Of a stretch of 64,000 nt of DNA, positions 8,380 through 18,431 are shown in pieces (position 1 is the stretch's first letter; every line of letters starts with the position of its first letter). Where the stretch lies: positions 1 through 64,000 of the forward strand of contig JAETNS010000003.1 of NCBI GenBank assembly GCA_021772015.1, read 5' to 3'. The notes under the pieces are model-generated. The model was not told where the DNA came from. It was given only the letters and a program-made list of their open reading frames with translations, and did no database searches. This DNA comes from Prevotellaceae bacterium. Lineage in GTDB: Bacteria > Bacteroidota > Bacteroidia > Bacteroidales > Muribaculaceae. A program made the translations under genes and the position numbers.

Positions 8380-10806
8380 ATGCCCCGTAAAGGATCAAAG
8401 GCTTCTGCTCTCCAACAGCTCCGCAACAAGGTTGAGGATTTTCTCTGGAAGCAAGGCAACAACACGTTCAACTACAAGCAGGTGTCGGCGGCTGTCGGCG
8501 CAAAGACCCCCATCAACCAGCGGTCTGTGGCCATGCTTCTGGCCGAAATGGCTTTTGATGGCGAAATCGTTGAGGTGGAGAAAGGAAAGTACAAGGCTCC
8601 CGAAAGAACCAGCGTGGCCACCGGCACATTTGTCCGCCGTTCCAACGGAAAGAACTCCGTGATCACAGATGAGGATTCGGAAGCCATCTTCGTTGCCGAG
8701 CGAAACTCGCTCCACGCCCTCAACGGTGACCGCGTGAAAGTCCATATCGCCGCCCGTCGCCGGGGACAGGAGCCGGAAGCCGAGGTGATCGAGATCGTCG
8801 AGAAGAAGGAGCAGACTTTCATAGGCACTCTGCAGGTCGACAAGTCGATGGCCTTTATGAAGACAGACTCGAAGTTCCTCGCCTGCGACATCTTCATCCC
8901 GAAGGGGAAGCTGAAAGGTGGAAAGACAGGTGACAAGGCGATTGTCAAGATCACCGACTGGCCAGAGGAAGCCAAGAACCCGCGTGGAGAAGTGATCGAT
9001 ATTCTCGGGAAGACAGGCGACAACCAGGCCGAGATGCACGCCATACTCGCGGAGTTTGGGTTGCCATACAAATATCCCGCCAATGTGGAGAAGGCGGCCG
9101 ACAAGATCGGAGCCGACATCACGGAGGATGAGATCGCCCGCAGAGAGGATTTCAGGAAGGTCACCACCTTCACCATCGATCCCAAGGATGCAAAGGACTT
9201 TGACGACGCGCTGTCTATCCGTAGGTTGCCGAACGGCAACTGTGAGGTCGGAGTTCATATCGCCGATGTGACGCATTATGTCACCCCAAATTCTGTCATC
9301 GACCGGGAAGCCAAGCAACGCGCTACATCTATATATCTTGTCGACCGTACAATACCGATGTTGCCCGAGCATCTTTGCAACGGCATATGCTCGTTGCGTC
9401 CCGAGGAGGAGAAACTGGCGTTCTCCTGTGTCTTCGAGCTTGATGAGGACGCCGACATAAAAAATGCCCGTATCTGCCGTACTGTCATTGAAAGCGACAG
9501 GCGTTTCACATACGAGGAGGCCCAGGAACGTATCGAGACAGGCCAGGGTGATTTCTCTGAGGAGATCCTGACGCTCGACCGTCTTGCCAAAAAGTTGCGT
9601 GCCAAACGCTTCGAGAACGGATCGGTCGATTTCGACCGTGAGGAGGTGAGGTTCGATCTTGATGAGAAAGGCCATCCCATAGGTGTTTATTTCAAGGAGT
9701 CGAAAGATGCCAACAAGCTCATAGAGGAGTTCATGCTTCTGGCCAACAAGACTGTGGCCGCCACCATAGGCCGTCCTGCCGGACGACGCAAGGCCAAGCC
9801 TTTCGTGTATCGTATCCATGACGTGCCTGACCAGACCCGTCTCGCCGATCTTGCCACCATAGCCGCCGCTTTCGGTTACAGGCTGAAGACCTCCGGAAGT
9901 TCAACGGAGATCAATCGGTCCCTGAACAAGATGCTCAAGGATATCAAGGGTAAAGGGGAGGAGAACTTTCTCTCGGTGCTTGCCATCCGTACCATGGCGA
10001 AGGCTGTGTACACGACAGAGAATGTCGGCCATTACGGACTTGGCTTCGATTATTACACCCACTTCACATCACCTATCCGCCGCTACCCCGACATGATGGT
10101 ACATCGTTTGTTGGAACGTTACCTGAAAGGGGGACGCAGTGTTGACGCTGTGAAGCTGGAGGAGGACTGCAAGCACTCCTCAGACATGGAACAGTTGGCT
10201 GCGAATGCCGAGCGGGCCTCCATAAAATACAAGCAGGTCGAGTATATGCAGGACCACATAAGCGAGGAATACGACGGAATGATTTCCGGCGTGACCGAGT
10301 GGGGCATATATGTCGAGCTTGACGATAACCATTGTGAGGGGCTTGTCCCGATGCGTGACCTTGCCGATGACTACTACGATTACGATGAGAAGAATTATTG
10401 TATCCGTGGCCGTCGCCGTGGCACGGTCTACCGTCTCGGTGACAGGGTAAGGGTCAGAGTCGCAAACGCCAACCTCGACAAGAAACAGCTCGATTTCCTT
10501 CTTGTGGATCCGCGACTGCAACGTCCCGGCGAGGATGACCTGGGACAGACTGTGACTTTCAGGCAGGCTGTCAGCAACTCCGCCGCCAAGAAGGCGGCCC
10601 GTGCCATCCCCCACAAACTGGAGAAACAAGGACGCAAGAAGAAAGACAAGCCACAGGAAAAGAAAGAGAAACGGGAAAAGTCTTCGCGGGGAGCCAAGGC
10701 ACTGGCTGCTGCCCGCACCGCCCGTGCGAAAAAGGCGGCTGCCGCCCGCAAGGAGAAAGGTGACAAGGAACAGTCAGGATCGCGTCGCCGCAGGCCGCGC
10801 TCCTGA
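8380..10806 (+). CDS. rnr: ribonuclease R
   Basis: 3'-5' exoribonuclease of the RNB family, degrading structured RNA. In order: an N-terminal winged-helix-like segment (about residues 10-65), cold-shock-type OB folds, the RNB catalytic core with the Asp cluster DPKDAKDFDDAL near residue 266, and an S1 RNA-binding domain near 625-710 (ISGVTEWGIYVEL). The last 70 residues are a Lys/Arg/Ala-rich tail, common in RNase R. Length 808 aa fits. rpoN follows 34 bp downstream and is probably co-transcribed. Confidence 0.95.
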   Translation: MPRKGSKASALQQLRNKVEDFLWKQGNNTFNYKQVSAAVGAKTPINQRSVAMLLAEMAFDGEIVEVEKGKYKAPERTSVATGTFVRRSNGKNSVITDEDSEAIFVAERNSLHALNGDRVKVHIAARRRGQEPEAEVIEIVEKKEQTFIGTLQVDKSMAFMKTDSKFLACDIFIPKGKLKGGKTGDKAIVKITDWPEEAKNPRGEVIDILGKTGDNQAEMHAILAEFGLPYKYPANVEKAADKIGADITEDEIARREDFRKVTTFTIDPKDAKDFDDALSIRRLPNGNCEVGVHIADVTHYVTPNSVIDREAKQRATSIYLVDRTIPMLPEHLCNGICSLRPEEEKLAFSCVFELDEDADIKNARICRTVIESDRRFTYEEAQERIETGQGDFSEEILTLDRLAKKLRAKRFENGSVDFDREEVRFDLDEKGHPIGVYFKESKDANKLIEEFMLLANKTVAATIGRPAGRRKAKPFVYRIHDVPDQTRLADLATIAAAFGYRLKTSGSSTEINRSLNKMLKDIKGKGEENFLSVLAIRTMAKAVYTTENVGHYGLGFDYYTHFTSPIRRYPDMMVHRLLERYLKGGRSVDAVKLEEDCKHSSDMEQLAANAERASIKYKQVEYMQDHISEEYDGMISGVTEWGIYVELDDNHCEGLVPMRDLADDYYDYDEKNYCIRGRRRGTVYRLGDRVRVRVANANLDKKQLDFLLVDPRLQRPGEDDLGQTVTFRQAVSNSAAKKAARAIPHKLEKQGRKKKDKPQEKKEKREKSSRGAKALAAARTARAKKAAAARKEKGDKEQSGSRRRRPRS

Positions 10807-10840
10807 CCCTACGGTTGCTCCTTGATCAGTTGATATTCTT

Positions 10841-12322
10841 ATGGGGAAAAGGCTCGAGCTGACACAGGAACAGAAATTGCAGCAGCGGCTGACACCGCTG
10901 CAGGTTCGTTATGTGAGGATGCTGGAGATGTCGGGGCCGGAATTCGAGGAGGAGGTGCGCAACGCTGTCGACGAGATGCCGGCTCTGGAGGCTGACTCCG
11001 GAGAGAATGCCGCGCCTGACAGCGAGATCTCTTTCACTGAAGATGGCGGCCGCTTCACGGAATCTGCCCGTGACATGCAGTTGGCTGATTATCGTTCGGA
11101 GGATGACATCCCTGATTACCTGCGGCGGCAGATGTATCGTAGTACCCAGGCCTCTTCCGAGGATTATTACGAGCCGGTGGTCGCCGGCGGGGAGGATTCG
11201 TTGATTGACTTCCTGACCCGTCAGCTTGATGAGCAGGATATCAATGACGATGAGCGGCTTGCCGGATCCTACATTATCGGCAACCTTGACGACAACGGCT
11301 ATCTGGCACGAGACATAAACGCGTTGGCCGGTGACATCGCTTTCTCCGAAGGGCGCGAGCTGCCTGTCGATCTCGTCAGAAAGGCGTGGGGAATTGTCCG
11401 CGAGCTCGATCCCCCCGGAGTAGGGGCGGTTGATCTGCGTGATTGCCTGTTGTTGCAGTTGAAGCGGCTTCCCCGTACGGTCGACAACCTGGCGGCTCTC
11501 GAGATGGTAAGAGATTATTTCGATCTGTTCGCGAAAAAGCATTTCACTAAAATAGCTTCCGCTATGGGATTGGACGATAGTCAGATGAAAGAGGCTGTCG
11601 CTGTCATCAGCCGTCTGAATCCCAAGCCGGCAAGCCAGCTTGAATCCGCAGCGGGTGCGGCCGTCGGGGTGACTCCCGATTTTCTTGTCGAGACGGACAC
11701 GGAGGGAAATCTGACCCTCACGTTGCTCAATCGCATACCCGAACTTAGCGTTGAGAGGAGCTTCGCTGTCGACGCTCCTCTGCCGGAAGCCTCCACGCGG
11801 AGCACTGCCGCTGCCCGGATGTTCCTGAAACAGAAACGCGACGAGGCGACAGATTTCATCAAGATTGTGGGGATGCGTCAGCAGACGCTTTTCACGGTCA
11901 TGTCAGCGATACTCCATTTCCAGCGGCCTTTCTTCCTGACGGAGGATGAGTCGTCCATACGGCCGATGGTGTTGCGGGAACTTGCAGCGGCTACCGGGCT
12001 TGACCTTTCGGTGGTGTCAAGGGCCACGCAAGGGAAATATGTCATGACCCACCATGGTGTATACCCATTGAAGATGTTTTTCAATGAGCGCCGGAGAAAG
12101 GAAGAGAGCCGGGAAAACGCCGCCGATACCGACAACACGACCCCGAAGATAATGGCTGCGCTTAGAACCGTGATCGAAGAGGAAGACAAACGTCATCCGC
12201 TCAGCGACGAGCAGATCACGGCGCAGCTCACCGCCCAAGGATTCGATATCGCCCGCCGTACGGTGGCCAAATACCGCGAGAAACTGGGATTCCCTGTCGG
12301 GCGGTTGCGTAAAACCTTGTGA
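10841..12322 (+). CDS. rpoN: RNA polymerase sigma-54 factor
   Basis: Sigma factor for -24/-12 promoters, dependent on AAA+ activators. Region I is present at the N-terminus as the Gln/Leu-rich segment ELTQEQKLQQRLTPLQ; an acidic linker follows; the core-binding region is mid-protein; and the RpoN box ARRTVAKYRE lies near residue 470, close to the C-terminus. Length is 493 aa. No sigma-54 activator gene was seen in the window. Position directly behind rnr and ahead of a PAP2-like membrane gene suggests an operon. Confidence 0.95.
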   Translation: MGKRLELTQEQKLQQRLTPLQVRYVRMLEMSGPEFEEEVRNAVDEMPALEADSGENAAPDSEISFTEDGGRFTESARDMQLADYRSEDDIPDYLRRQMYRSTQASSEDYYEPVVAGGEDSLIDFLTRQLDEQDINDDERLAGSYIIGNLDDNGYLARDINALAGDIAFSEGRELPVDLVRKAWGIVRELDPPGVGAVDLRDCLLLQLKRLPRTVDNLAALEMVRDYFDLFAKKHFTKIASAMGLDDSQMKEAVAVISRLNPKPASQLESAAGAAVGVTPDFLVETDTEGNLTLTLLNRIPELSVERSFAVDAPLPEASTRSTAAARMFLKQKRDEATDFIKIVGMRQQTLFTVMSAILHFQRPFFLTEDESSIRPMVLRELAAATGLDLSVVSRATQGKYVMTHHGVYPLKMFFNERRRKEESRENAADTDNTTPKIMAALRTVIEEEDKRHPLSDEQITAQLTAQGFDIARRTVAKYREKLGFPVGRLRKTL

Positions 12323-12361
12323 GCTATATCATAACAGGCAAATTCATAACAGGCAAATATT

Positions 12362-12994
12362 ATGAAATTTATCAATGGCGCGGCAAGCGTTCTTTCGACA
12401 ATCTTCTCTCCGCTGCTTATGGCGACCTATGGGGTCGCCTTGGCTATGATACTGTCGTTCCTGTGTTTTATTCCGACGGTCACGAAGCTGACTGTCATAT
12501 TGGAGACATTTCTCGCGACAGTGGTTATACCTGTCATAGGCATATTCATATTGTCGAGACTGAAAGTGATCAGTGACCCCCGGCTCAATGACCGTAAAGA
12601 CCGGACATGGCCATATATAATAGAGACCGCCTGTTTCCTGGGGCTGGCCATATACCTCAACCATATCAACGCTCCGGCATGGCTTTCCCTGTTTCTGATC
12701 GGGGGAGCGGTAGCTCTGGTTGTCCTCACGGTTGTGAACCGCTGGTGGAAGATCTCGGGCCATGCGACCGGTATGGGGGGCTTATGCTCTCTGGTGTTCT
12801 ATCTGATGCTTAGCGGCAACAGTATATATGAGCTGCAATGGGAGTTCCTGCTGGCGATATTTCTGTCAGGACTTGTTTGCGCGTCAAGGGTCATCCTTTC
12901 GCGCCACACATTGCTCCAGGTAGCGGCCGGATTTGTCAACGGAGCTTTCTGGGTACTGTTGTTGCCGATGATATTCCAGGTGACACGCCTGTGA
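12362..12994 (+). CDS. PAP2-like integral membrane protein, divergent
   Basis: A 210-residue protein with about six hydrophobic segments. The second and third phosphatidic acid phosphatase motifs are recognisable: SGHATGM near residue 131 and SRVILSRH near 175, the His being the catalytic-type residue. The first motif (normally KxxxxxxRP) is only approximated by KDRTWP near residue 80. If active it would dephosphorylate a lipid phosphate such as phosphatidylglycerophosphate or undecaprenyl diphosphate at the membrane; substrate is unknown and the altered first motif leaves activity uncertain. It starts 39 bp after rpoN. Confidence 0.65.
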   Translation: MKFINGAASVLSTIFSPLLMATYGVALAMILSFLCFIPTVTKLTVILETFLATVVIPVIGIFILSRLKVISDPRLNDRKDRTWPYIIETACFLGLAIYLNHINAPAWLSLFLIGGAVALVVLTVVNRWWKISGHATGMGGLCSLVFYLMLSGNSIYELQWEFLLAIFLSGLVCASRVILSRHTLLQVAAGFVNGAFWVLLLPMIFQVTRL

Positions 12995-13041
12995 CAGTTG
13001 TCACCATTGCATTATAACGATTATCCGATCAAACCAATCAT

Positions 13042-13548
13042 ATGAAACCTACAGTCAGTATTATAATGGGAAGCACATCAGATCTTCCCGTGATGAAGAA
13101 AGCCGCCGATTTCCTTAACCAGATGGAAGTGCCGTTCGAGATGCTTGCCCTGTCAGCCCATCGCACGCCTGAGGAGGTGGCCGATTTCGCCCGGAACGCC
13201 GCTTCAAGAGGTGTGAAAGTCATAATCGCAGGTGCCGGGATGGCGGCCGCTCTTCCCGGAGTCATTGCCGCGATAACCGAGTTGCCGGTCATCGGTGTGC
13301 CTCTGTCGGCCACGTTGCAGGGCACCGACGCGCTTTATTCGATTGTGCAGATGCCGCCTGCTATCCCGGTGGCCACAGTCGGCATAGACGGAGCCATGAA
13401 TGCCGCCGTCCTCGCCGTCAGGATGCTGTCATTGTCGGATGAAACCCTCGCCGGCCGCTACCACGCATGGACCGCCGAACTAAGCGGCAAGATTGTGAAG
13501 GCCAACGAGGCCCTCTCGGAAATAAAATATGACTTCAAGACAAACTGA
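13042..13548 (+). CDS. purE: 5-(carboxyamino)imidazole ribonucleotide mutase
   Basis: Class I PurE, converting N5-CAIR to CAIR in purine synthesis. The hallmark segments are intact: MGSTSDLP at the N-terminus, SAHRTPE near residue 38 with the catalytic His, and the GMAAALPGV loop near 73. Length (168 aa) is normal. No purK is adjacent. ispG begins 13 bp downstream, so the two are likely on one transcript. Confidence 0.96.
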   Translation: MKPTVSIIMGSTSDLPVMKKAADFLNQMEVPFEMLALSAHRTPEEVADFARNAASRGVKVIIAGAGMAAALPGVIAAITELPVIGVPLSATLQGTDALYSIVQMPPAIPVATVGIDGAMNAAVLAVRMLSLSDETLAGRYHAWTAELSGKIVKANEALSEIKYDFKTN

Positions 13549-13561
13549 GTTATATACCTGA

Positions 13562-15226
13562 ATGATGAGTGTCTTTGATTACCGCCGCCGTAAGACGACG
13601 ACAACCCGTGTGGGGAACGTATGCATAGGAAGCGACTTCCCTGTCCGCCTGCAATCGATGAACAACACCTCCACAATGGATACCGAAGCGTCGGTGACGC
13701 AGGTGGAACGAATTGCCGAAGCAGGGGCCGATATAGACCGCCTGACCGCGCAAGGGGTGAGAGAAGCCGCCAATCTGGGTGAGATCCGTCGCCGTCTCAG
13801 GGAGCGCGGATGTGACATACCGCTGGTGGCTGACATACATTTCAACCCCAAAGCGGCGGAAGAGGCTGCCCGGCATGTGGAGAAGGTCAGAATCAATCCG
13901 GGAAACTTTGTCGATCCCGGACGTACATTCCGCAAGCTGGAGTACACCGACGAGGAGTATGCCCGTGAGCTGAAAAAAATAGAAGACAGGTTTGTCCCCT
14001 TTCTGGATCTCTGCAAGGCGCATGGGACCGCCATCCGTATCGGGGTCAATCATGGTTCGCTTTCAGACCGCATAATGAGCCGTTACGGCGATACTCCATC
14101 CGGGATGGTCGAGAGCGCGATGGAGTTCCTGCGGGTGGCCGTCGCCCATGATTTTCATGACATTGTCATATCGATCAAAGCTTCCAACACGGTCATCATG
14201 GTCGAGACAGTACGCCGTCTTGTCAAGGCAATGGACCTGGAGGGGATGAGTTTCCCTCTCCATCTGGGAGTGACAGAGGCCGGTGACGGAGAAGATGGCC
14301 GCATACGGTCGGCTGTCGGGATCGGTACGTTGCTCGCCGAAGGGATCGGTGACACGATCCGGGTTTCCCTTAGCGAGGCTCCCGAGGCGGAAATCCCTGT
14401 GGCTCGCGAGCTTGTGGAGTATATCTCATTACGTCGGGATGCTCCGTCTGTCGACGGCCAACGCGCTCCCGGTTATGATGAGTTGTCACCTGTAAAACGT
14501 CCTACGGAGAAAATCGGCATAGTCGGAGGTGACTCCCTGCCGGTTGTGTCGGGTTATGACCCGGTCGATGAGAAATCGTTGGCGCGTTTTTCTACGGAAG
14601 AATTGCGGTCGGCGATCGGGACACCGGGTGGTCTTGAAGCTATAGGTGGAAATGTGATTGTACTTTCATCCTGTCATGCCAACCCATTGGCAGACCTGTC
14701 CTCTGCGATACATCTGTTATGGCGGTCAGGGCTGACGAATCCGGTGATCGCCTCCATCGATTATGGTGACGCGACCCCGGAACAGACCGTGATACGTGCC
14801 TCTGCAGATTTCGGGGCATTGTCACTTGATGGTCTGATTGACGGTCTGGAGATAAAATCGTCTAAGATGGACCGGGAGTCACTTTCGCGCCTGTCTTTGG
14901 GCATACTGCAGGCTTCCCGCCGACGCGTGACCAAAACCGAGTTTGTCTCATGTCCGGGTTGCGGACGTACCATGTTTGATCTGCAACAGACCGTAGCGCG
15001 TGTGAAAGAGGCGACCTCGATGTATCCGGGGCTGAAAATCGCCGTGATGGGGTGTATTGTCAACGGCCCCGGGGAAATGGCCGACGCTGATTACGGATAT
15101 GTCGGTGCGGGTGTCGGTAATGTGAGCCTTTACCGAGGCAAAGAGCTGGTGGAAAAGAATATCCCTTCCGACGAAGCTGTAGACCGTCTGATCGCTCTGA
15201 TGAGATCTGATGGCCGGATAAATTGA
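13562..15226 (+). CDS. ispG: 4-hydroxy-3-methylbut-2-en-1-yl diphosphate synthase, long form
   Basis: Iron-sulfur enzyme of the MEP isoprenoid pathway making HMBPP. The N-terminal TIM-barrel part starts with RVGNVCIG...QSMNNTSTMD; the C-terminal 4Fe-4S domain has the Cys ligands in CPGCGRT near residue 463 and in GCIVNGPGE near 497. At 554 aa it is about 180 residues longer than the E. coli enzyme, consistent with the three-domain plant/Bacteroidetes form that has an extra middle domain. The start may be the ATG at 13562 or the adjacent one at 13565. The next gene begins at the stop codon. Confidence 0.95.
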   Translation: MMSVFDYRRRKTTTTRVGNVCIGSDFPVRLQSMNNTSTMDTEASVTQVERIAEAGADIDRLTAQGVREAANLGEIRRRLRERGCDIPLVADIHFNPKAAEEAARHVEKVRINPGNFVDPGRTFRKLEYTDEEYARELKKIEDRFVPFLDLCKAHGTAIRIGVNHGSLSDRIMSRYGDTPSGMVESAMEFLRVAVAHDFHDIVISIKASNTVIMVETVRRLVKAMDLEGMSFPLHLGVTEAGDGEDGRIRSAVGIGTLLAEGIGDTIRVSLSEAPEAEIPVARELVEYISLRRDAPSVDGQRAPGYDELSPVKRPTEKIGIVGGDSLPVVSGYDPVDEKSLARFSTEELRSAIGTPGGLEAIGGNVIVLSSCHANPLADLSSAIHLLWRSGLTNPVIASIDYGDATPEQTVIRASADFGALSLDGLIDGLEIKSSKMDRESLSRLSLGILQASRRRVTKTEFVSCPGCGRTMFDLQQTVARVKEATSMYPGLKIAVMGCIVNGPGEMADADYGYVGAGVGNVSLYRGKELVEKNIPSDEAVDRLIALMRSDGRIN

Positions 15227-15228
15227 CT

Positions 15229-16455
15229 ATGAAAGAGCTGGAGACAGAGATATTCGAGTTGTCATGCGGCATGCGCCTTGTGTGCCGCAGAGCACCTCTT
15301 GTGCTGGAGTATTTCGGCGTGGCGGTCAACGCCGGCAGCCGGGATGAAAGGGAAGGGGAGTACGGACTGGCGCATTTTGTCGAGCACACCATATTCAAAG
15401 GCACAGGCCGCAGACGGGCATGTCATGTCATCAACCGCATGGAGGCTGTCGGAGGAGACCTGAACGCTTTTACCTCCAAAGAGGAGACCAATATCTACTC
15501 CGTGTTTCCGCGAGGTAATCTTTCACGGGCCATCGACTTGATCGCCGACCTTCTGACCGATTCCCGTTTTCCTTCCGGCGAGATCGACAAGGAGAGGGAG
15601 GTGGTCAGGGATGAGATCGACAGTTATCTTGATTCACCCTCCGAGGCGGTGTATGATGATTTCGAGGATCTTTTTTTCAAGGGAAGCCAGCTGGGCCATA
15701 ACATACTTGGCACAGACAAGGACCTTGACGGGTTTACCACCGAGGTCTGCAGGAATTACCTGCTTTCCAATTTTCATGGTCTGCGGATGGTGGCCTATTA
15801 CCTTGGTCCTGAAAGCCCTGCAAAGGTGTTGGCCAAGGTCAGCAGCGGTTTCGCCTTCATGAGAGGTGAGGGAACTGCTCTTTGCCGTAAGAAGCCGCTG
15901 GAGTTGCCTCGTTTTGATATCCGAAGGGAGATCGATACCCACCAATGCCACACTGTGATCGGAAGCGCGCTTCCCGGCTTGGATTCTGACAGCCGGGATG
16001 TCATCGCCTTGGTGACAAACATACTTGGAGGGCCGGGAATGAATTCCCGCCTGAACATCGCACTCAGAGAAAGGCGCGGACTGGTCTACACCGTTGAGGC
16101 TTCGACAACGATGTTCAGTGACTGCGGGCTCTTCAACATCTATTTCGGATGTGATCCCCATGACCGCGACCGTTGTCTTGACCTGGTATGGCGCGAGTTA
16201 TCAGTCCTGGCTGAGAAGCCGTTGACTCCAAGAATGCTGTCGGCGGCCAAAAAGCAGTATCTCGGTCAGATGCTTGTCGCGTCGGAAAATCTCGAGCAGG
16301 TGATATTGTCGACAGGAAGGGCATTGCTGATGACCGGGCGAGTCAGGTCGCGCTGCGAGATGGAAGAGAGTGTGGCGGCGATAACTCCCGAGGCAGTCAC
16401 CGGCGTGGCGCGGATGTTGTCGCCTGACCGGTGTTCGGTCTTGTCGCTGGGATGA
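15229..16455 (+). CDS. M16 family zinc metallopeptidase
   Basis: Processing-peptidase-like protein with the inverted zinc motif HFVEH near residue 48 and a downstream Glu cluster (EREVVRDEID near 122) supplying the third ligand. The second, inactive-type repeat follows in the C-terminal half (GGPGMNSRL, then RRGLVYT). ATG 15229 sits 2 bp after the ispG stop; a TTG at 15223 would overlap it. Length is 408 aa, one M16 pair. Substrate is unknown. A hairpin follows the gene. Confidence 0.9.
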   Translation: MKELETEIFELSCGMRLVCRRAPLVLEYFGVAVNAGSRDEREGEYGLAHFVEHTIFKGTGRRRACHVINRMEAVGGDLNAFTSKEETNIYSVFPRGNLSRAIDLIADLLTDSRFPSGEIDKEREVVRDEIDSYLDSPSEAVYDDFEDLFFKGSQLGHNILGTDKDLDGFTTEVCRNYLLSNFHGLRMVAYYLGPESPAKVLAKVSSGFAFMRGEGTALCRKKPLELPRFDIRREIDTHQCHTVIGSALPGLDSDSRDVIALVTNILGGPGMNSRLNIALRERRGLVYTVEASTTMFSDCGLFNIYFGCDPHDRDRCLDLVWRELSVLAEKPLTPRMLSAAKKQYLGQMLVASENLEQVILSTGRALLMTGRVRSRCEMEESVAAITPEAVTGVARMLSPDRCSVLSLG

Positions 16456-16471
16456 CCATTCATATGCGGTT

Positions 16472-16489
16472 GCGATTTGTTAAAATCGC
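16472..16489 (+). terminator. hairpin after the M16 peptidase gene
   Basis: GCGATTT (16472-16478) and AAATCGC (16483-16489) form a 7-bp stem with a 4-nt loop, 17 bp after the stop and before the promoter of the dihydrouridine synthase gene. T-run is weak. Confidence 0.45.
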
Positions 16490-16529
16490 GTAATTGTTGG
16501 CCTTTAAGTATCTATCGCCGGCAGCGCGG

Positions 16530-16574
16530 TTGATTTCTATAAGAGATTTTTGTAACTTTACGATTGCAAAGGAG
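16530..16574 (+). promoter_or_regulatory. promoter and ribosome-binding site of the dus gene
   Basis: TTG at 16530-16532, 20 bp spacer, and TAACTTTA at 16553-16560, one base off the -7 consensus. A Shine-Dalgarno-like AAAGGAG at 16568-16574 lies 5 bp before the ATG at 16580; such motifs are uncommon in this window. Confidence 0.5.
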
Positions 16575-16579
16575 TAAAC

Positions 16580-17575
16580 ATGAGAATAGGAGATGTCGAC
16601 CTTGGCCGGAGGCCGGTGATGCTCGCTCCGATGGAGGATGTCACCGACCAGTCTTTCCGCCTGATCTGCAAAGAGCTGGGGGCCGATATGACATATTCTG
16701 AATTCGTTTCGGCCGACGCGCTGATACGCAATATAGCGGCTACCACCCGCAAGCTCTCCATACATGACGCGGAGCGTCCGACGGCGATCCAGATTTACGG
16801 ACGCGAGGTCGGCCCGATGGTGGAGGCTGCCCGGATGGTTGAGCAGGCTCACCCTGATATTCTTGACATAAATTTCGGCTGCCCGGTGAAGAAAGTTGCC
16901 GGGAAAGGAGCCGGTGCCGGGATGTTGCGTGACATCCCCAAGATGCTTGAGATCACCCGGGAGGTGGTGAAGGCTGTCAGGATTCCCGTGACAGTGAAGA
17001 CGCGTCTGGGGTGGGACCATGAATCGAAGATAATAGTCGATCTCGCCGAACAGTTGCAGGATTGCGGCATACAGGCCCTTACGGTACATGGCCGCACACG
17101 TTCGCAGATGTACAACGGTGAGGCTGACTGGGAGATGATAGGAAAGGTCAAGGCCAATCCGCGCCTTAAAATCCCGGTCATCGGCAACGGCGACATCACC
17201 ACACCTGAAAGACTGGTCGAGGCGTTTGACCGATATGGCGTTGACGGAGTGATGGTCGGACGGGCGGCGATCGGAAATCCCTGGATCTTCAGTGACATGA
17301 AGCAGACACTGCTTTATGGTGAGGTCAGGGATCCGTTGTCAGTTTCCGCGAAGTTTGACATCCTGCGCCGTCAGATAGACGAGAGCATCGACCGTATCGA
17401 CGAGTACAGGGGTATTCTTCACATACGCCGCCATCTCGCTGTCAGTTCGTTGTTCAAAGGGATACCTTTTTTCCGGGAGACGCGTATCAGGATGCTGCGG
17501 GCCGAGACAAAGCAAGAGCTTTTCGATATCATAGCCGATGTCGAGGAAAACATATACAACAAAGGGCCGGAATGA
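16580..17575 (+). CDS. dusB: tRNA-dihydrouridine synthase (DusB-like)
   Basis: FMN enzyme reducing uridine to dihydrouridine in tRNA. The flavin-binding TIM-barrel start LAPMEDVTDQSFR is at residues 14-26, the catalytic Cys in NFGCPVKKV near residue 100, the VKTRLGW segment near 139 and the phosphate-binding MVGRAAIGNPW near 228. Length 331 aa matches DusB. The subfamily symbol is assigned by overall similarity only. Confidence 0.9.
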   Translation: MRIGDVDLGRRPVMLAPMEDVTDQSFRLICKELGADMTYSEFVSADALIRNIAATTRKLSIHDAERPTAIQIYGREVGPMVEAARMVEQAHPDILDINFGCPVKKVAGKGAGAGMLRDIPKMLEITREVVKAVRIPVTVKTRLGWDHESKIIVDLAEQLQDCGIQALTVHGRTRSQMYNGEADWEMIGKVKANPRLKIPVIGNGDITTPERLVEAFDRYGVDGVMVGRAAIGNPWIFSDMKQTLLYGEVRDPLSVSAKFDILRRQIDESIDRIDEYRGILHIRRHLAVSSLFKGIPFFRETRIRMLRAETKQELFDIIADVEENIYNKGPE

Positions 17576-17621
17576 CCGGGCTGTTATTAACTCACTCTCT
17601 AATTATACAACCATACGATCT

Positions 17622-18431
17622 GTGAAAAAGCAATTTCTTATACTTTTTGTGGCTTTGCATGCGGCCATGTCATGTGTGCTGGCAGAGGAAACACACCGTT
17701 ATGAGTTGAAAGTCGGTGATTTCACCCGGCTTGTCGTGGATGACGGCATCAATGTGGAATACAATTGCAGCGAAGATTCAGCCGGAATGGCTGTTTATGA
17801 GACATCACGCTCGGTGGCTGATCAGCTGATATTCGATTTCTCGAAGAAAGACCGGCTGCTGATCCAGAAGCAGTTTCATGGTGAAGGGGAACTGCTCGAG
17901 GGGCTGCCTGTGGTGAAAGTGTACTCGAAGTTTCTTAACCAGGCCCAGAATAATGGCGATTCAACTGTTATTGTCTCATCAGTGGCAGCCTGCCCGGAAT
18001 TCAAGGCTACGGTCATAGGAAATGGCCGACTGGTGGTCAAGGACATACATTGCAGCAAGTTTGACGGGGCCATAAAAACCGGCAACGGGCAGCTCGTTGT
18101 CACCGGGAAATGTGGCAAGGCCTCATTCAGCAATACCGGGGTTGGATCGATACAGGCTGACGGTCTGGAGGCGGTCGAAGCCTCGTGTCGTTTCTTCGGC
18201 ACCGGCACCACAGGGATATGGGTCACGGACCAGCTGACAATCAAAGGGATGTTCCCCGGGAAATTGTATTACAAGGGGAATCCGGCGAAGGTCAAGAACT
18301 ACAGCATGGGTGTGAAGATTTTCAGAATGGATGCTGACGGTAAGATAACCGAGGAGTCAACCGGCGACACTTCCGCAAAGGCTGATGTCAGACGCGGCGG
18401 CGAAGCGGAGGGGGCGGCCGAGATTGAATGA
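17622..18431 (+). CDS. exported DUF2807 (GIN-domain) protein
   Basis: Probable secreted or periplasmic protein. GTG at 17622 gives a good signal peptide (KKQFLILFVALHAAMSCVLA), so it is preferred to the in-frame ATG at 17538 that would overlap dus. The mature part shows the repetitive beta-strand pattern of the DUF2807 'putative auto-transporter adhesin, head GIN domain' family (VGDFTRLVVDDGINVEY; GNGRLVV; GNGQLVV). Function of the family is not established. The C-terminus (from about residue 245) is low-complexity and acidic/Ala-rich. The 3' end overlaps or abuts the flippase gene. Confidence 0.7.
   Translation: MKKQFLILFVALHAAMSCVLAEETHRYELKVGDFTRLVVDDGINVEYNCSEDSAGMAVYETSRSVADQLIFDFSKKDRLLIQKQFHGEGELLEGLPVVKVYSKFLNQAQNNGDSTVIVSSVAACPEFKATVIGNGRLVVKDIHCSKFDGAIKTGNGQLVVTGKCGKASFSNTGVGSIQADGLEAVEASCRFFGTGTTGIWVTDQLTIKGMFPGKLYYKGNPAKVKNYSMGVKIFRMDADGKITEESTGDTSAKADVRRGGEAEGAAEIE

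Noticed and set aside
8395-9819. 474-codon minus-strand frame opposite rnr
   Set aside because: Shadow caused by GC-biased codon positions; rnr is certain.
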